64,000 nucleotides of DNA from Prorocentrum cordatum (GCA_963575745.1 CAUYUJ010020704.1:260898-324897), one strand, 5' to 3'. Counted from the first letter of the stretch, positions 10,985 to 20,842 are shown. Notes: generated from the sequence alone by a model not told the origin. Made by a program: numbers and translations.

Positions 10985-11160
10985 GAGGAGGAGGAAGGGG
11001 AGGAGGAGGCGGAGGAGGTGGAGGAGGAGGAGGAGGAGAGGAGGAGGTGGGGGAGGAGGAGGGAGGAGGAGGAGGAGGGGAGGAGGGGGAGGAGGGGGAG
11101 TCTGAGGAGGAGGAGGAGGAGGAGAAGGAGGGGGAGGCGGAGGCGGAGGAGTCGAGGAGC
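10985..11160 (+). repeat. (GGA)n purine tract
   Basis: GGAGGA units with occasional GAGGCGGAGG. Translated frames are poly-Glu/Gly/Arg only. Confidence 0.9.
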
Positions 11161-11279
11161 TGAGGAGCCGTTGGCTTCCCACATTTTGGCAGACCCGCGC
11201 GTTTGCTGCTTCGCGGCGCGCAGCCACGCGCGCGGGCGCACGAGCAAACGCGTCGCAACGGGGATGGGGGGGGGAAGGG

Positions 11280-11460
11280 GATGATGATGCTGGTGATGAT
11301 GATGCTGATGCTGATGATGGCGATGATGCTGCTGATGATGATGATGATGATGATGATGACGATAACGATGGTGGTGCAGTGGTGCTCGTGATTATGATGA
11401 CGATGCTGATGATGTTAAGGAGGAAGAGGAGGAGGAAGAAGAGGAGGGGGAGGAAGTAGA
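11280..11460 (+). repeat. (GAT)n then (GGA)n microsatellites
   Basis: GATGATGATG with CTGATG and GGTGATG variants from 11,280 to about 11,415, then GGAGGAAG units to 11,460. No coding signal. 11,486-11,545 contains two direct copies of a TCCATCCATGCCGACTCCAT unit. Confidence 0.9.
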
Positions 11461-11559
11461 GACGGACTTGACCACGTTGACGTTATTCCTATGTTCCTCC
11501 ATCCATGCCGACTCCATGTTCCTCCATCCATGCCGACTCCATGCAGTACCCCTTCACTT

Positions 11560-12095
11560 TTTCCCCCAGCCCCCCTCTTCTTCTCCACCCATTCCTCCTC
11601 CTCCCCCTCCTCGTCCTTCTCCTCCTCTCCTCTGCTCCTCCTCCACCTGGTCCTTCTGGAAAAACGTGGTCAAGTCAGTCTCCTCCCTCCTTCTCCCCCT
11701 CTCCTCCTCCGTCCGTCCGTCTGGCCGTCCTCCTCCTCAGCCTCCTCAGGCCCCTCCTCCTCCAGCCCAAGCTCCTCCTCCCCATCCTCCCCCTACTCCT
11801 CCCCCTCCTCTTCCTCGTCGCCCTCCTCTTACTCACCACCTCCTCCCTTCCTTCTTTCCTCCATCCGCCTCCTGCCGCCGGCGCTTTGCGGCCTCTGCGG
11901 CAGGCCTGCCGAAGAGTTCTGCTGTGGCGGGTCCCCCCCCCGCTCGGGCCCTCCCCCCTTTCTCCTCCTTCGTTTTCTCCCCTCTTCCTCCTGCTCCTCC
12001 TCCTCCTCCCCCCCCTCCTCCTCCTCCTCCTGCTCCTGCTCCTCCTCCTCCTCCTCCTCCTCCTCCTCCTCCTCCCTTTCCCTTCCCCCAGCTCA
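11560..12095 (+). repeat. (TCC)n pyrimidine block
   Basis: About 530 bp dominated by CTCCTCCTCC, with a less repetitive island near 11,870-11,940 that has no convincing gene. Ser-, Pro- and Leu-rich open frames on the plus strand are repeat translation. Confidence 0.85.
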
Positions 12096-12128
12096 CCACT
12101 CAGCCTCCTCCCCCATCCCCTCCAAGAC

Positions 12129-12215
12129 GCGAGCGGCTGGAACATATTTTCGCCATATCGCGAAGCTATGTTGCAGCTTGTTACAGCCACTCGGGCGTGG
12201 AACATTGCGTCCTCT
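12129..12215. mobile_element. Hairpin element family, copy B (degraded)
   Basis: 12,129-12,158 matches the left 30 bp of the 6649-6711 element with one mismatch. The right inverted end is diverged (GTTACAGCCACTCG). Both copies are followed by GGAACAT and CGTCCTCTT, so homology extends past the hairpin. No coding capacity. Confidence 0.5.
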
Positions 12216-12374
12216 TTCTCCCGGCCGCGGCGTGAGCCTGCTGCAAAGGGAGCGAGGGGGCGCGGGTGCATTCTGAGACACTGGGGGCCCCCTTTCCGAG
12301 GCAGCCGCAGCGATTCGTGAGAAGTTCAAGCCGTCATGGCCATGATCGTCGCATGCACTATCAGGGGGATGAGG

Positions 12375-12482
12375 GGGAGGAGGAGGAGGAGGAGGAGGAG
12401 GAAGAGGAGGAGGAGGAGGAGGGGGAGGAGGAGGAGGAGGAGTGGGGGAGGAGGAGGAGGGGAGGAGGAGGGAGGAGGAGGA
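12375..12482 (+). repeat. (GGA)n tract flanking the palindrome
   Basis: GGAGGAGGAG with short AAGAGG breaks. It directly adjoins the left arm of the large palindrome; a (TCC)n tract adjoins the right arm at 13,050-13,087. Confidence 0.9.
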
Positions 12483-12485
12483 ACA

Positions 12486-13050
12486 CCCGAGGGGTCCCTC
12501 CCCTCGGGGGCCCAAGAGGGCCCCAAAGCGCCCCCTGAGAGGCTCCAGCACGGCCCGGAGAAAGGGCCCAGGGGCCCCCCCACCAAATGCGTAATCAAAC
12601 GAACGCGTCGGGTTATATGCGCCACCACTATGCGCCACTGAGGGCCTCCTGGAACCCTCTCGCGGCCTTCGCCGGGCTCTCTCGGGGCCTGGGGGCGCGG
12701 CCAGAAGGTTTTCAAGGGGCCCCGCAGGGGGCCCCGGGGCGGGCCCAGGAGGGCCCCGGGGAGGTGTATAACTCAGGGCGTTGATTTTTCACTTCCCCGG
12801 GGCCTTCTTGGGCCCGTCCCGGGGCCCCCTGCGGGGCCCCTTGAGAACCTTCTGGCCGCGCCCCCCGGCCCCGAGAGAGCCCGGCGAAGGCCGCGGGAGG
12901 GTTCCAGGAGGCCCCCAGTGGCGTATATAACCCGGCGCGTTCGTTATATACCTCCTTTGGGTCCTTGGGCCCCTCTCGGGCCCGTGTTGGAGCCTCTCAG
13001 GGGTTCGCTTTGGGGGCCCTCCTGGGCCCCCGAGGCCCTCGGGGAGCCCT
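12486..13050. repeat. Large imperfect palindrome (arms ~255-275 bp)
   Basis: The left arm (about 12,490-12,763) is the reverse complement of the right arm (about 12,791-13,045). For example, GGCCGCGCCCCCAGGCCCCG-type sequence is read in both directions, and CCTCCTGGAACCCTCTCGCG pairs with the GGGAGGGTTCCAGGAGG segment. A spacer of about 27 bp includes GTGTATAACTCAGGGCGTTG. A third copy of the right-arm sequence lies at 34,695-34,955. Inner hairpins GTATATAAC...GTTATATAC occur within the arms. A foldback transposon or a palindromic amplification are both possible. Confidence 0.85.
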
Positions 13051-13087
13051 CCCCCTCCTCCTCCTCCTCCTCCTCCTCCTCCTCCCC
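13050..13087 (+). repeat. (TCC)n tract flanking the palindrome
   Basis: CCTCCTCCTCC run that mirrors the (GGA)n left of the palindrome, so the palindrome effectively includes its flanking microsatellites. Confidence 0.85.
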
Positions 13088-13329
13088 CTACGTCCTCCTC
13101 TTTACTCCTTCTCGACTCGCTCTCCTTTTCATATCCTCCCCCCTCTCCCCCTGCCTCCGCCCCCCCCCCCCCCGGCTGTGCACCCCTCTGCCTCGGCGCC
13201 GGCCCCGCCCGCCCCGCGCCCGCGCCAGGCCAGCGCTGGCGCCGGCGGCGACTGCGGGCTCGTCAACGTGATGCGCCTGCGGGAGGCGCCCCTTGCCCGC
13301 CGCCCCCAGGGGCGGCGCCGCGTCTGGCG

Positions 13330-14198
13330 GAGGTGCCCCTGACGAGGGGGAGGGCTGGGGTGCGTCGAGGGCCCCCCGCCTCGGACCCGACCCCCCGACG
13401 CTTTCCCCCCTTCGTCGGAGACCCTTCCCCGACAATGGAGCGCGCCAGGGGCCCATCCCTGACGGGGGAGGGGGGGTCGTCGGCGACCCCTCTCCGGCAG
13501 GGGTGCACGTCGGGGACCCCTCCCCGACGAGGGCGAGGGAGGCCGTCGGGGACTTCTTTCCAGCGGCGATGTCTTCGGATAGCTTCGCGACCCCCTCATT
13601 GTCAGGGAGGGGTCCCTGACGGACCCCCTCGTCGGGGAGGGGCCCCCGACGACGCCCGCACCCGCGTCGGGGAGGGGTCCCTGACGCACCCTGTTGTCGG
13701 GGGCGGGTCTCCGACGAGCCCCCTCCTGTCGGGGAGGGGCCCCTGACGGACCCCTCCATCGTCGGGGAGGGGCGCCCGACGACGCCCCCCCCGCCCCCCG
13801 TCAGGGAGGGGTCCCCGAGGCGCCCCCCGCGGGGAGTGGTCCCCGACGACCCTCCGAAACCGCTGTCAGGGAGGGGTCCCTTCGTCCCTGACGACCTCCT
13901 CGTCGGGGAGGGCCCCCGACGCCCACCCCCTCCCCCCCCCCACCCCACCCACCCACCCCACCCCCCCCCCTGTCAGCCATCCCTCCCTGACGCACCACCC
14001 CTTCTCCCCCTTAATCGGGATTGGGGGCCCGACGACCCTTCTGACCCCACCCCCCCCCCCTCCCCAGCCCCATCGTTGGGGAAGGGGCCCCTGACCGGAC
14101 CCCCCCCTCCTGGTCGGGGAGGGTCCTCGGACGCCCTTCCCCCCCCCCCCCCCGCCCTTCCCATTCCCATCCTCCCGTAAGGGGGCCCCCTCCCGACC

Positions 14199-14231
<33 letters not shown>

Positions 14232-14560
14232 TTGTCGGGAGGGGCACCTGGCGACCCCGCGCCCTGTCAGGGGGGGGTCCCTGACGAACCTCCTCGTCGG
14301 GGAGGGGCCCCTGACGACCCCCTCCTTGTCGGGGGGGGGCCCCTGACGACCCCGCGCCCTGTCAGGGAGGTGCCCCTGACGAACCTCCTCGTCGGGGGGC
14401 CTCGTCGGGGAGGGGTCCCTGACGACCCCTTCCTTGTCGGGGAGGGGCCCCTGGCGACCCCGCGCCCTGTCAGGGAGGGGTCCGGGGAGGGCCCCCTGAC
14501 GTCCCCCTCCTTGTCGGGGAGGGGTCCCTGACGCGCCTCTTGTCGGAGAGGGGTCGCCGA
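13330..14560 (+). repeat. Array of short self-complementary GTCGGGGAGGGGTCCCTGAC units
   Basis: More than 25 units of the form GTC(G/A)GGGAGGGG(T/C)CCCTGAC followed by GACCCC, spaced about 30 to 60 bp. The core is itself an inverted repeat (GTCAGGGA/TCCCTGAC), so each unit can form a small hairpin, and the G4-A-G4 core is G-rich. A 32-base C run ends at 14,231 and a long G run lies near 14,585-14,604. All long frames here are repeat translation. Confidence 0.85.
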
Positions 14561-14694
14561 CGACCCCCCCCCCCTCTTTCGCCGGGGGGGGGGGGGGGGG
14601 GGGGCGGTGCGCCCCCCTCCCCCCCCCCCAGCGCCGCGAGCCTTGTTAGGGGGGGGGGGGTGCTTGCGTTTGATCCATGATGAGCGGCGCATGG

Positions 14695-15225
14695 CGGCTT
14701 GAACCCGCCTACCGCGAACCCGTTTCATCGACGCGCTCCGCACAAAACGCAGTTGTTCTTTCTTTTTTGTTTGTTGTAACCCAATTTTGTCACAGCCACA
14801 AGCTCGTGCCAACTACGCGCTTCACACAAAACGCAACATCTTTTTGAAACCCAGATTGCTACAACCTGCCAACCAGAAGCTCGTTTCATCTACGCGCTTC
14901 ACACAAGACGCTGGATCTTTTTGAAACGAAGATTTTTTTACACAACCTGCCCACCAGAAGCTCGCTTCATCTACGCGCTCACAAAACGCTGGATCTGCTT
15001 GAAACCAAGATTTTTACACAACCTGCCTACCACAAGCTCGTTTCACGCACGCGCTCCACGCAAGCCGCCAGATTTGCTGGGAACCCCGATGTTTACACCA
15101 CCTGCCTACCAGGTCTACCACAATGACAATGTCGTTTCATGTGCGCGCTCCACACAAAACGCCGGATCTGTTGGAAACCCAGATTTTTACACAACCTGCC
15201 TACCACAAGTGCGTATAGTGATGGC
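14695..15225 (+). repeat. ~78-bp tandem repeat, six to seven units
   Basis: Each unit reads roughly AAGCTCGTTTCATCTACGCG, then CTCCACACAAAACGC, then TGGATC, then GAAACCCAGATTTTTACACA, then ACCTGCCTACCAC. CGTTTCAT-like anchors occur near 14,721, 14,804, 14,882, 14,963, 15,039 and 15,133. The interval between the last two is about 16 bp longer. AT content is higher than in the surroundings. No ORF spans it convincingly. Confidence 0.9.
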
Positions 15226-15465
15226 AGTGTTGCTTCGCGTTGGAGCCATCCAGCTCCGCGTTGAAATATCAGGCTTGATTGCGTCCTTGAGTTGTGTTGA
15301 ACGCTCGGGGCCACGTATCGGACTGCGTTGGCTGCAGCGGAGTTTGGGGTCCACGCTGGAAGCGCCAGTCGGTTTCCTCCCCGTAGCCGCTTTGGCCCCA
15401 AACTGTCGAGTGATCGCAGCGAGCCCGTGAGCCAACAGAGCAGGCGCGCCTCGTGCCATCGCGCC

Positions 15466-15660
15466 ATGGTGGTCGCCCGCTCTGCCCCCGACCGGGGCAA
15501 GAGGCAGCCCGCGGGCAAGAAGGCCGCCGCTCCGAAGCAGGGCGCGAGGAAAAGAGAGCTCAGACCTCAGTCGACCATGAGCCTCCTCGCGGAGGCCCGC
15601 CTCCTGGAGGCAGCGGGGGCACCGCCGGCTCCTCCGATGCTGCTGCAGTCGCGCGCCAGG
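15466..15660 (+). CDS. Gene C, putative first exon (basic N-terminus)
   Basis: Begins at ATG 15,466 (GCGCCATGG context): MVVARSAPDRGKRQPAGKKA, basic, then STMSLLAEARLLEAAGAPP. Upstream is the 78-bp repeat array and a short unassigned stretch. The coding sense then moves to another frame containing LIKEPYISLYPQKEWDIS. An unknown protein with a basic, possibly nuclear-targeting N-terminus. Confidence 0.4.
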
Positions 15661-15902
15661 GTGCCGACTCGACTGGGCATCTCATCAAAGAGCCGTACAT
15701 CTCGCTGTATCCACAGAAGGAGTGGGACATATCTGTAGCTTGCAACAGTACGTGGCCTGCGGGGAAGAAGCTATTCCTCGCCCAGACGAACAGCGAAGTG
15801 AGGTCCCCTGGCATCCTGGGGAAGATGGAAGCTCAGGCAAACAGCTGGATCATCCGTTTCCAGGCGGAGTTTGCCGGATGCGAGGACAGATGGGTCGAAT
15901 AG
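15655..15902 (+). CDS. Gene C, second coding stretch
   Basis: Strong protein character: LIKEPYISLYPQKEWDIS, CNSTWPAGKKLFLAQTNSEV, ILGKMEAQANSWIIRFQAEF, AGCEDRWVE, ending at TAG (15,900-15,902). In the same frame coding resumes after about 15,985, so the TAG is either inside an intron or a nonsense change. Confidence 0.45.
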
Positions 15903-15984
15903 TTCCCCCCTCTGGTCCCCGTCGGCCCGCGGCCCCGAAAATTTATTTGCCCGATGGGGCCCGATGGGGCCCTGGCGCCCCCCC

Positions 15985-16841
15985 TCGACCCCATCGAGCC
16001 TCGCGCCTTGCGAGCGTCCAATGACGCGGCCCGTCAGCCCACGGCGGGCGAGGGGGGGGCCTTTGAAGCTGCCGCCGTTGAGGAGATCGGTCGCGGCGCA
16101 GAGTTTGACGCCGCGTTCCAGCATCATCGAGTCACCCGCGCCACGCTGGGCCAGATTTACCCTCCTGCGATCTTCGGGTCGCGCAAGCTCTACGCTTGGA
16201 AATTCAGGAATATCAAACCTGTGAACCACATGCTGCTGGCGCCATGCAGGGGGGCAGTCAAGTCGTTTGGGTTTCTCATGTCCGACGCAGTGCCGATGCA
16301 GCAGGTGCAGGCGCCCGCGCGGGCGCAGGCGGCGGCGCCAGCTGCTCCGGAGGCGCCAGCGCTGGCTTCGGCGGCGCCATCTGCGGAGCCCGCCGATGCC
16401 GGGGGCGCCGAGGTCGCTGCCGGGGCGGCCAGCTTGTCGGGCGAAGCGCCAGCAGCGCCGGCGGCGCAGGCGCCGGCGGCCCCCGACGCCCGCGGCCCCG
16501 GCGAGTCCGAGGCCGAGCGCGATGAATCAGAAGCCGAGGAGGGCTCTCAGAGTCTTTGTGCCACGGAGCCCATGGATTCGCCATGGCTGCCCCCTCGGGG
16601 CCCTGAGTCGGAGGCCAATGACGAGCTGGCGCCGCTGGCGCCGCTTCGCCCCGCTGCCGAAGAGGGCGGCGCCAGCCTAGACGGCCCCCGGGCTCCTGGG
16701 CCCGCCGCTGCAGATCTTCGCGGCGCCGACGCGGCGGCTGCCGCGGGCGGAGACGCCCGGGAGAAGGCAGATCGTGGCTCGGCAGCTCCAGGGTCTCAGG
16801 CGGGCGCTGCTGATGTCAGGCCATCGGGATCGGGGGCCTGA
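15985..16841 (+). CDS. Gene C, third stretch with Ala/Pro-rich tail
   Basis: The N-terminal part has folded-domain character (AAVEEIGRGAEFDAAFQHHR, ATLGQIYPPAIFGSRKLYAW, KFRNIKPVNHMLLAPC). From about 16,290 it becomes a low-complexity Ala/Pro/Glu/Gly region of about 180 residues, typical of linkers and of GC-rich genomes. It ends at TGA (16,839-16,841). Order and strand link it to the exon at 17,030. Confidence 0.4.
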
Positions 16842-17029
16842 GTTCAGAGCTCGCAGTTCGGTTCGACCCAGAGACCCCTGCCCGGCGGCCCGCCCCAAAG
16901 TCGATCGAGTTCGCGAGGGCGGTCCGCCGACGGCGAGGGGTCACATGGTCGGGCCCAGGGGCTGCGTCGAAACGAACTCCCCCCACCCTCGAGGCCGCCG
17001 CGTGCGCCGTGTCCACCCCCGTCGGTTAC

Positions 17030-17225
17030 AAGCTTCAACCAGCTGATGGATTTTGGCAGGGACTACGTGGAGATCATGGCCAACAACCTCGGTGTCAAGG
17101 CTCTCTGGTGCTTCCTCCGCAAGGCGGGGAAGTTGAACTACAGCGCGAACTTTTCGGGGATTGACATCCCCGGGACCGCGGTCAGGAGCCTCGTGGTGAA
17201 CGTTTGCAGTTACCTGGGCCGACCT
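17030..17225 (+). CDS. Gene C, exon with FSGIDIPGTA segment
   Basis: A compact open stretch: QLMDFGRDYVEIMANNLG, VKALWCFLRKAGKLNYSANF, SGIDIPGTAVRSLVVNVCSY. The FSGIDIPGTA segment is reminiscent of motif I (F-x-G-x-G) of cytosine-5 DNA methyltransferases, and the next exon has QFGDIEQFY, loosely like a later methyltransferase motif. This is only a resemblance: no catalytic PC motif is visible in the window. Confidence 0.4.
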
Positions 17226-17319
17226 GATTTGCCGGGCTGGGGGGCCAATGCCAATGTGTTTCTTCATTCTTCCCTCTATCCGATTATTAATCCCCTGCTC
17301 CTCCTATCCTGGGTGCGTT

Positions 17320-17625
17320 GCGTTCGTCGCTGTTTCCCAGCGGTCTCCTTCGCCTCCTCCTCCTCATCTTCTCGTCGCCCTCGTATCTTCGCGCCGCGGC
17401 CCCCTCGCGTCGCTCGCAGGCCAGGGGCCCCAGCGTCGATCTCGTCGTGGATTCCAGGGTGGAAGTTGGATCGGAGAGCTGGGCGGGAGAGGCGAGGGGA
17501 GGGGGGGGGGGGGGCCGCGGCAGGCTGGCAGGAATGGTCGGCGGCGCCAAAGGAAGGATGAGGTTCGTGGGTGGGGGTAGGGGGTGGGGGGGGGGGGCGG
17601 AGGGCTGCGCGAGCGCCCGTGCCAG
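17320..17625. other. Low-complexity intron of gene C
   Basis: TCC-rich, then G-rich (a G run at 17,501-17,513 and others) sequence without coding sense. Confidence 0.5.
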
Positions 17626-17790
17626 GATGCTCGCATGCCGCATCACGAGCACAGCGTGGAGCAGGACCCGATGAACAACTGGGAGCTCACTTACCACCCC
17701 TCGCGGCCCGGCTGCCAATTCGGAGATATCGAGCAGTTCTACGCGCCCAAGACGAAGGCGAAGATCGATGGGCGACGCGCTGGTGGTGAA
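17625..17790 (+). CDS. Gene C, exon with QFGDIEQFYAPKTKAKID
   Basis: The frame open over 17,584-17,925 has clear coding sense from about 17,625: MPHHEHSVEQDPMNNWELTY, then HPSRPGCQFGDIEQFYAPKT. Downstream it loses quality. In the methyltransferase reading this would follow motif I by a region with conserved His/Asp, but that assignment needs profile searches. Confidence 0.4.
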
Positions 17791-18009
17791 GCCGTCGGCC
17801 TCGATGCGGTCCTGCCGCGCGGCAGCGCAGCAGCCATCTGCTCGAGCTTTGAGCCGGCGCCGCGAAGAGTAGCTCCCCCTAGGGGGAAAACGGGGAGGAG
17901 GAGGAGGAGGAGGAAGAGGCGATGAAATGACGCCTGCAACCGCGAGCGCCCCCTCACGGAGTATACTCCAGGGCGTGGAAGCAACGCTCTTCGGGGCGGA
18001 GCTCCCCCC

Positions 18010-18530
18010 ATGAGGCCGCGAGACGCGTGGGGGTTGCATGGTGATACTTTTGACCAAGGGCGCCAGCGGCGCCATCCCCGTAAACCTCTTTCCGCGCCAA
18101 CCGCACGAGTAGCGGGTCGTCTCAAACCTCTGGGTCGCCCAGCTGGCTCGGCGAGTTGCCGTCTAGCCAGACGGGCGCGAGCCAGCACGCGGGAACCCGG
18201 CGGTCTGGGGTCGAAGATCTTGGGCGCCGCGTGCGCCATCGGGAGCTGCGCGAAACCATGGCGCCACCAGGTCCTCGGACCATGTGCGCCGTGGCCACAA
18301 TTGGGGCGCGGGGGGCGGCGGCGGCGGCCCCCTGGGCGCCGCCGCCGCGAAACCGAACCCCCGCCCGCCCTGGCCGCGCCGCCTCGCCTCTACGCGAGTG
18401 GCGCGGCGATATCTTGGCGGGCCCCGATCCGCTGGGTCCAGGCCGGCGGCGGCGCCAGGCCGCCGCTCCCCATGCTGGCGCGTCCCCGAGGTCGCGGCCG
18501 CGCGCTAACGCAGGCCGAATGGCCTAGACT
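18010..18530 (+). other. Open but unassigned GC-rich region after gene C
   Basis: Several frames are open. Segments such as VILLTKGASGAIPVNLF are protein-like but interrupted by stops. Possibly one further exon of gene C; I cannot place boundaries. Confidence 0.2.
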
Positions 18531-18603
18531 GGTGGTGCCAACACATTCACCCACCGCTTGGGCGCCATCGCGGCCGTGGGGGGAGGCGCCGCTGCTCGAG
18601 CTG

Positions 18604-18756
18604 CGGGTGATGATGGCGATGATGCTGATGAAGATGATGATGGTAGTGCTGATGGTGGTGATGATGATGAGGATGATGATGGTGATGATGAGGGTGATGA
18701 TGATCATGATCATGTTGATGATGATCACCGTGATGATCGTACAATGATGATGATGG

Positions 18757-18789
<33 letters not shown>

Positions 18790-18850
18790 CGATGGTCATG
18801 ATGATGATGATGCTGGTGACAGTGATGATCGCGATGACGGCGGCGCGGGA
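18604..18850 (+). repeat. (GAT)n microsatellite up to the assembly gap
   Basis: GATGATGATG with GGTGATG and CATGATCATG variants. It runs into the N gap at 18,857, so its true length is unknown. Confidence 0.95.
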
Positions 18851-18856
18851 GGGAGG

Positions 18857-18956
18857 NNNNNNNNNNNNNNNNNNNNNNNNNNNNNNNNNNNNNNNNNNNN
18901 NNNNNNNNNNNNNNNNNNNNNNNNNNNNNNNNNNNNNNNNNNNNNNNNNNNNNNNN
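18857..18956. other. Assembly gap (100 N)
   Basis: Exactly 100 N. The left flank is (GAT)n and the right flank (TAC/CTA)n, so the gap probably hides repeat sequence and its size is a placeholder. Confidence 0.99.
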
Positions 18957-18991
18957 TACTAGTAGTACTACTACTACTACTACTGCTACTA

Positions 18992-19029
<38 letters not shown>

Positions 19030-19063
19030 ACTACTACTACTACTACTACTACAACTACTACCT
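18957..19063 (+). repeat. (CTA)n/(CTG)n microsatellite after the gap
   Basis: TACTACTACTAC with a (GCT)7-8 block and an early TACTAGTAGTACTAC palindromic turn at the gap edge. Followed by (TCC)n at about 19,195-19,295 and (CGA)n at 19,374-19,410. Confidence 0.95.
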
Positions 19064-19415
19064 CCCCCTCTTCCTTCGAGGCTGTTTTGGCCTTCAGGTT
19101 CCCGGCGCCCCCTCTTCCTTCGAGGCTGTTTGGCCTCCAGGTTCCCTTCCTCCTAGCTCCTCTTCCTGCCCTCGTCGCTCCTCCTCGCTCTCGCTCCCCC
19201 TTTCTCTTCCCCCCGCTCCTCCTCCACCTCCTACTCTTTTCCTCTCACTCCTCCTCCTCCTCCTCCTCCTCCTCCTCCTCCTCCTCTTCCTCTTCCGATT
19301 CGCCTTCTGCTTCCCGGCGCCGTCGATGGCCGCCGACTCCGCGCTGGTCGACATCAGCGCCCAGGCGCCCCATCGACGACGACGACGACGACGACGACTA
19401 CGACGAGGACGCGAG

Positions 19416-19608
19416 CGAAATGGGCACGGAAAGAATGGGCACAATGCCCAACAACGGATCTTGCCCATTTTGAACAGGACTCGCCGTCCACGCCGCCGCG
19501 GCCTGTGTGCATTTGAGACAGAAGGCCGCCTGCTCAACAACGGCCGCTGTCGGTTTGGGGCAACATTTGTCGCTGGGCATTGCGCCCATTCTTTCCGTGC
19601 ACATTTCG
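19416..19608. mobile_element. MITE-like element, 193 bp with 35-bp terminal inverted repeats
   Basis: 19,416-19,450 and 19,574-19,608 are inverted copies that differ at two of 35 positions (start CGAAATGGGCACGGAAAGAA). The interior has no ORF of note. No clear target-site duplication is visible next to the ends. It lies at the end of a (CGA)n tract. Confidence 0.65.
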
Positions 19609-19629
19609 GGCGTCCAAACACGGGGGCGA

Positions 19630-19815
19630 ATGCGACGACGACGAACGCTTCCTGAGCAGGCAGTGCTGGCGAATCTCCCGAAGAACGTCATCGATGACCT
19701 CTGCTCGCCCAACCCCCTGCTCCGACTGACGTACGAGCCCGAGCACGCCGACATGACGGTCGACGACTGCCTAAAGAACGCGGACGCCGGGGGCAGAGAG
19801 AAATCTATTAGTATG
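19630..19815 (+). CDS. Possible exon, unknown protein
   Basis: Protein-like stretch in the frame open over 19,507-20,010: RTLPEQAVLANLPKNVIDDL, CSPNPLLRLTYEPEHADMTV, DDCLKNADAGGREKSIS. No neighbours in the same gene are identified. Could be one exon of a gene spanning 19-25 kb. Confidence 0.35.
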
Positions 19816-20034
19816 TGCGTCGTGGCGGATGCTTGGCCACCCCGCTCTGGAAACGATGTGCTACCAGATGGATGTGCTGTATGTTCGGGTCGGACGCGCG
19901 CCTCCGAGGACATATGGCATTCTCGACGCCTCTCGCATCCCCGCCAGCCCATCCAGAAACGATCCGCAGGGGAGTTGGTGAAATGGCTGTTGCACTGCTT
20001 TGTATCTTGAGCTCGCGTGCGTTTCGAAACTTGG

Positions 20035-20680
20035 AGCCATCTTGGGGCTCTCCTGGGGTTCTCTTGGGGCCCTCTTGGGCCCTCCTGGAGCTCTTTCCTG
20101 GGGCTCTCTCGAGGTCCTCACAAGGCCTTCTTGGAGCCCTCTCGGGGCTCCTTTGGGGTATATTGGCGCGCTACTGCTATTACTTTTGGGGGGTCTGGCG
20201 GCCTTCTTGGGGGTCTTCTGGGATGCCTGAGGGGCCTCTTGGGGCCGTCTTGGACCCTTTCGCTACAAAGGAGGGGGGTATTGAATTCAGACCCCCCCAT
20301 CGGAGGTTCAAAGATGCTGTCCTGGGGCCCTCCTGGCCCGCTGCTGGAGCGCTCTCGAGCGCTCTCGGGGCCGTCGCGGGGCCCTCTTGGATCCCTTTTG
20401 GGGTTATATTGGACCGTCTTGGGGCCATCTTGAGGCCCCAGGGGCCCGTCGGAGGCGAACGAGCGAGAAGGCAAACGACATTGATGTTCCGCACTTAAGT
20501 TTCTAACAGATTTTGGCGTCTTGGGGGGTCCTCGGAGGGCCCGGGGGGCACTTGAAACCGTCCTGGGGCCGTCTTGAGGCCTCTTGGGTGCGCGTTGGAA
20601 GCCATCTTGAGACATATGCCGCTATCTTGGGCCATCTTGGAGGCCATCTCGCATTCTTGGAGCCATCTTGGGCCGAAAGG
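20035..20680 (+). repeat. Degenerate ~11-12-bp repeat (CTTGGGGCC(C/A)T type)
   Basis: Recurrent CTCTTGGGGCCCTCTTGGGC, CCATCTTGGG and GTCTTGGGG units over about 640 bp. The minus strand translates as repetitive APREPQE/GPKRAP peptides without stops. The composition matches parts of the large palindrome (12.5-13.0 kb) and its third copy (34.7 kb). Confidence 0.65.
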
Positions 20681-20842
20681 GCCCTCTGCCACCTCGCAGG
20701 GGGGCCCGGGGGGGGCGAACCCCCCGAGCAGGGAAAGGAGAGGGGGTTGGAAGAGGAAACGCCCTACACCACCTGCGACCAGAGGGCTCGTGGGATTCGT
20801 ATGTCTCTGTGCGTCCTCTCCTTGTTTCCCCTCCCCCTGGAG

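Noticed and set aside
18604-19063. A single very long microsatellite crossing the gap
   Set aside because: The motif differs on the two sides (GAT versus CTA/GCT), so continuity cannot be claimed.
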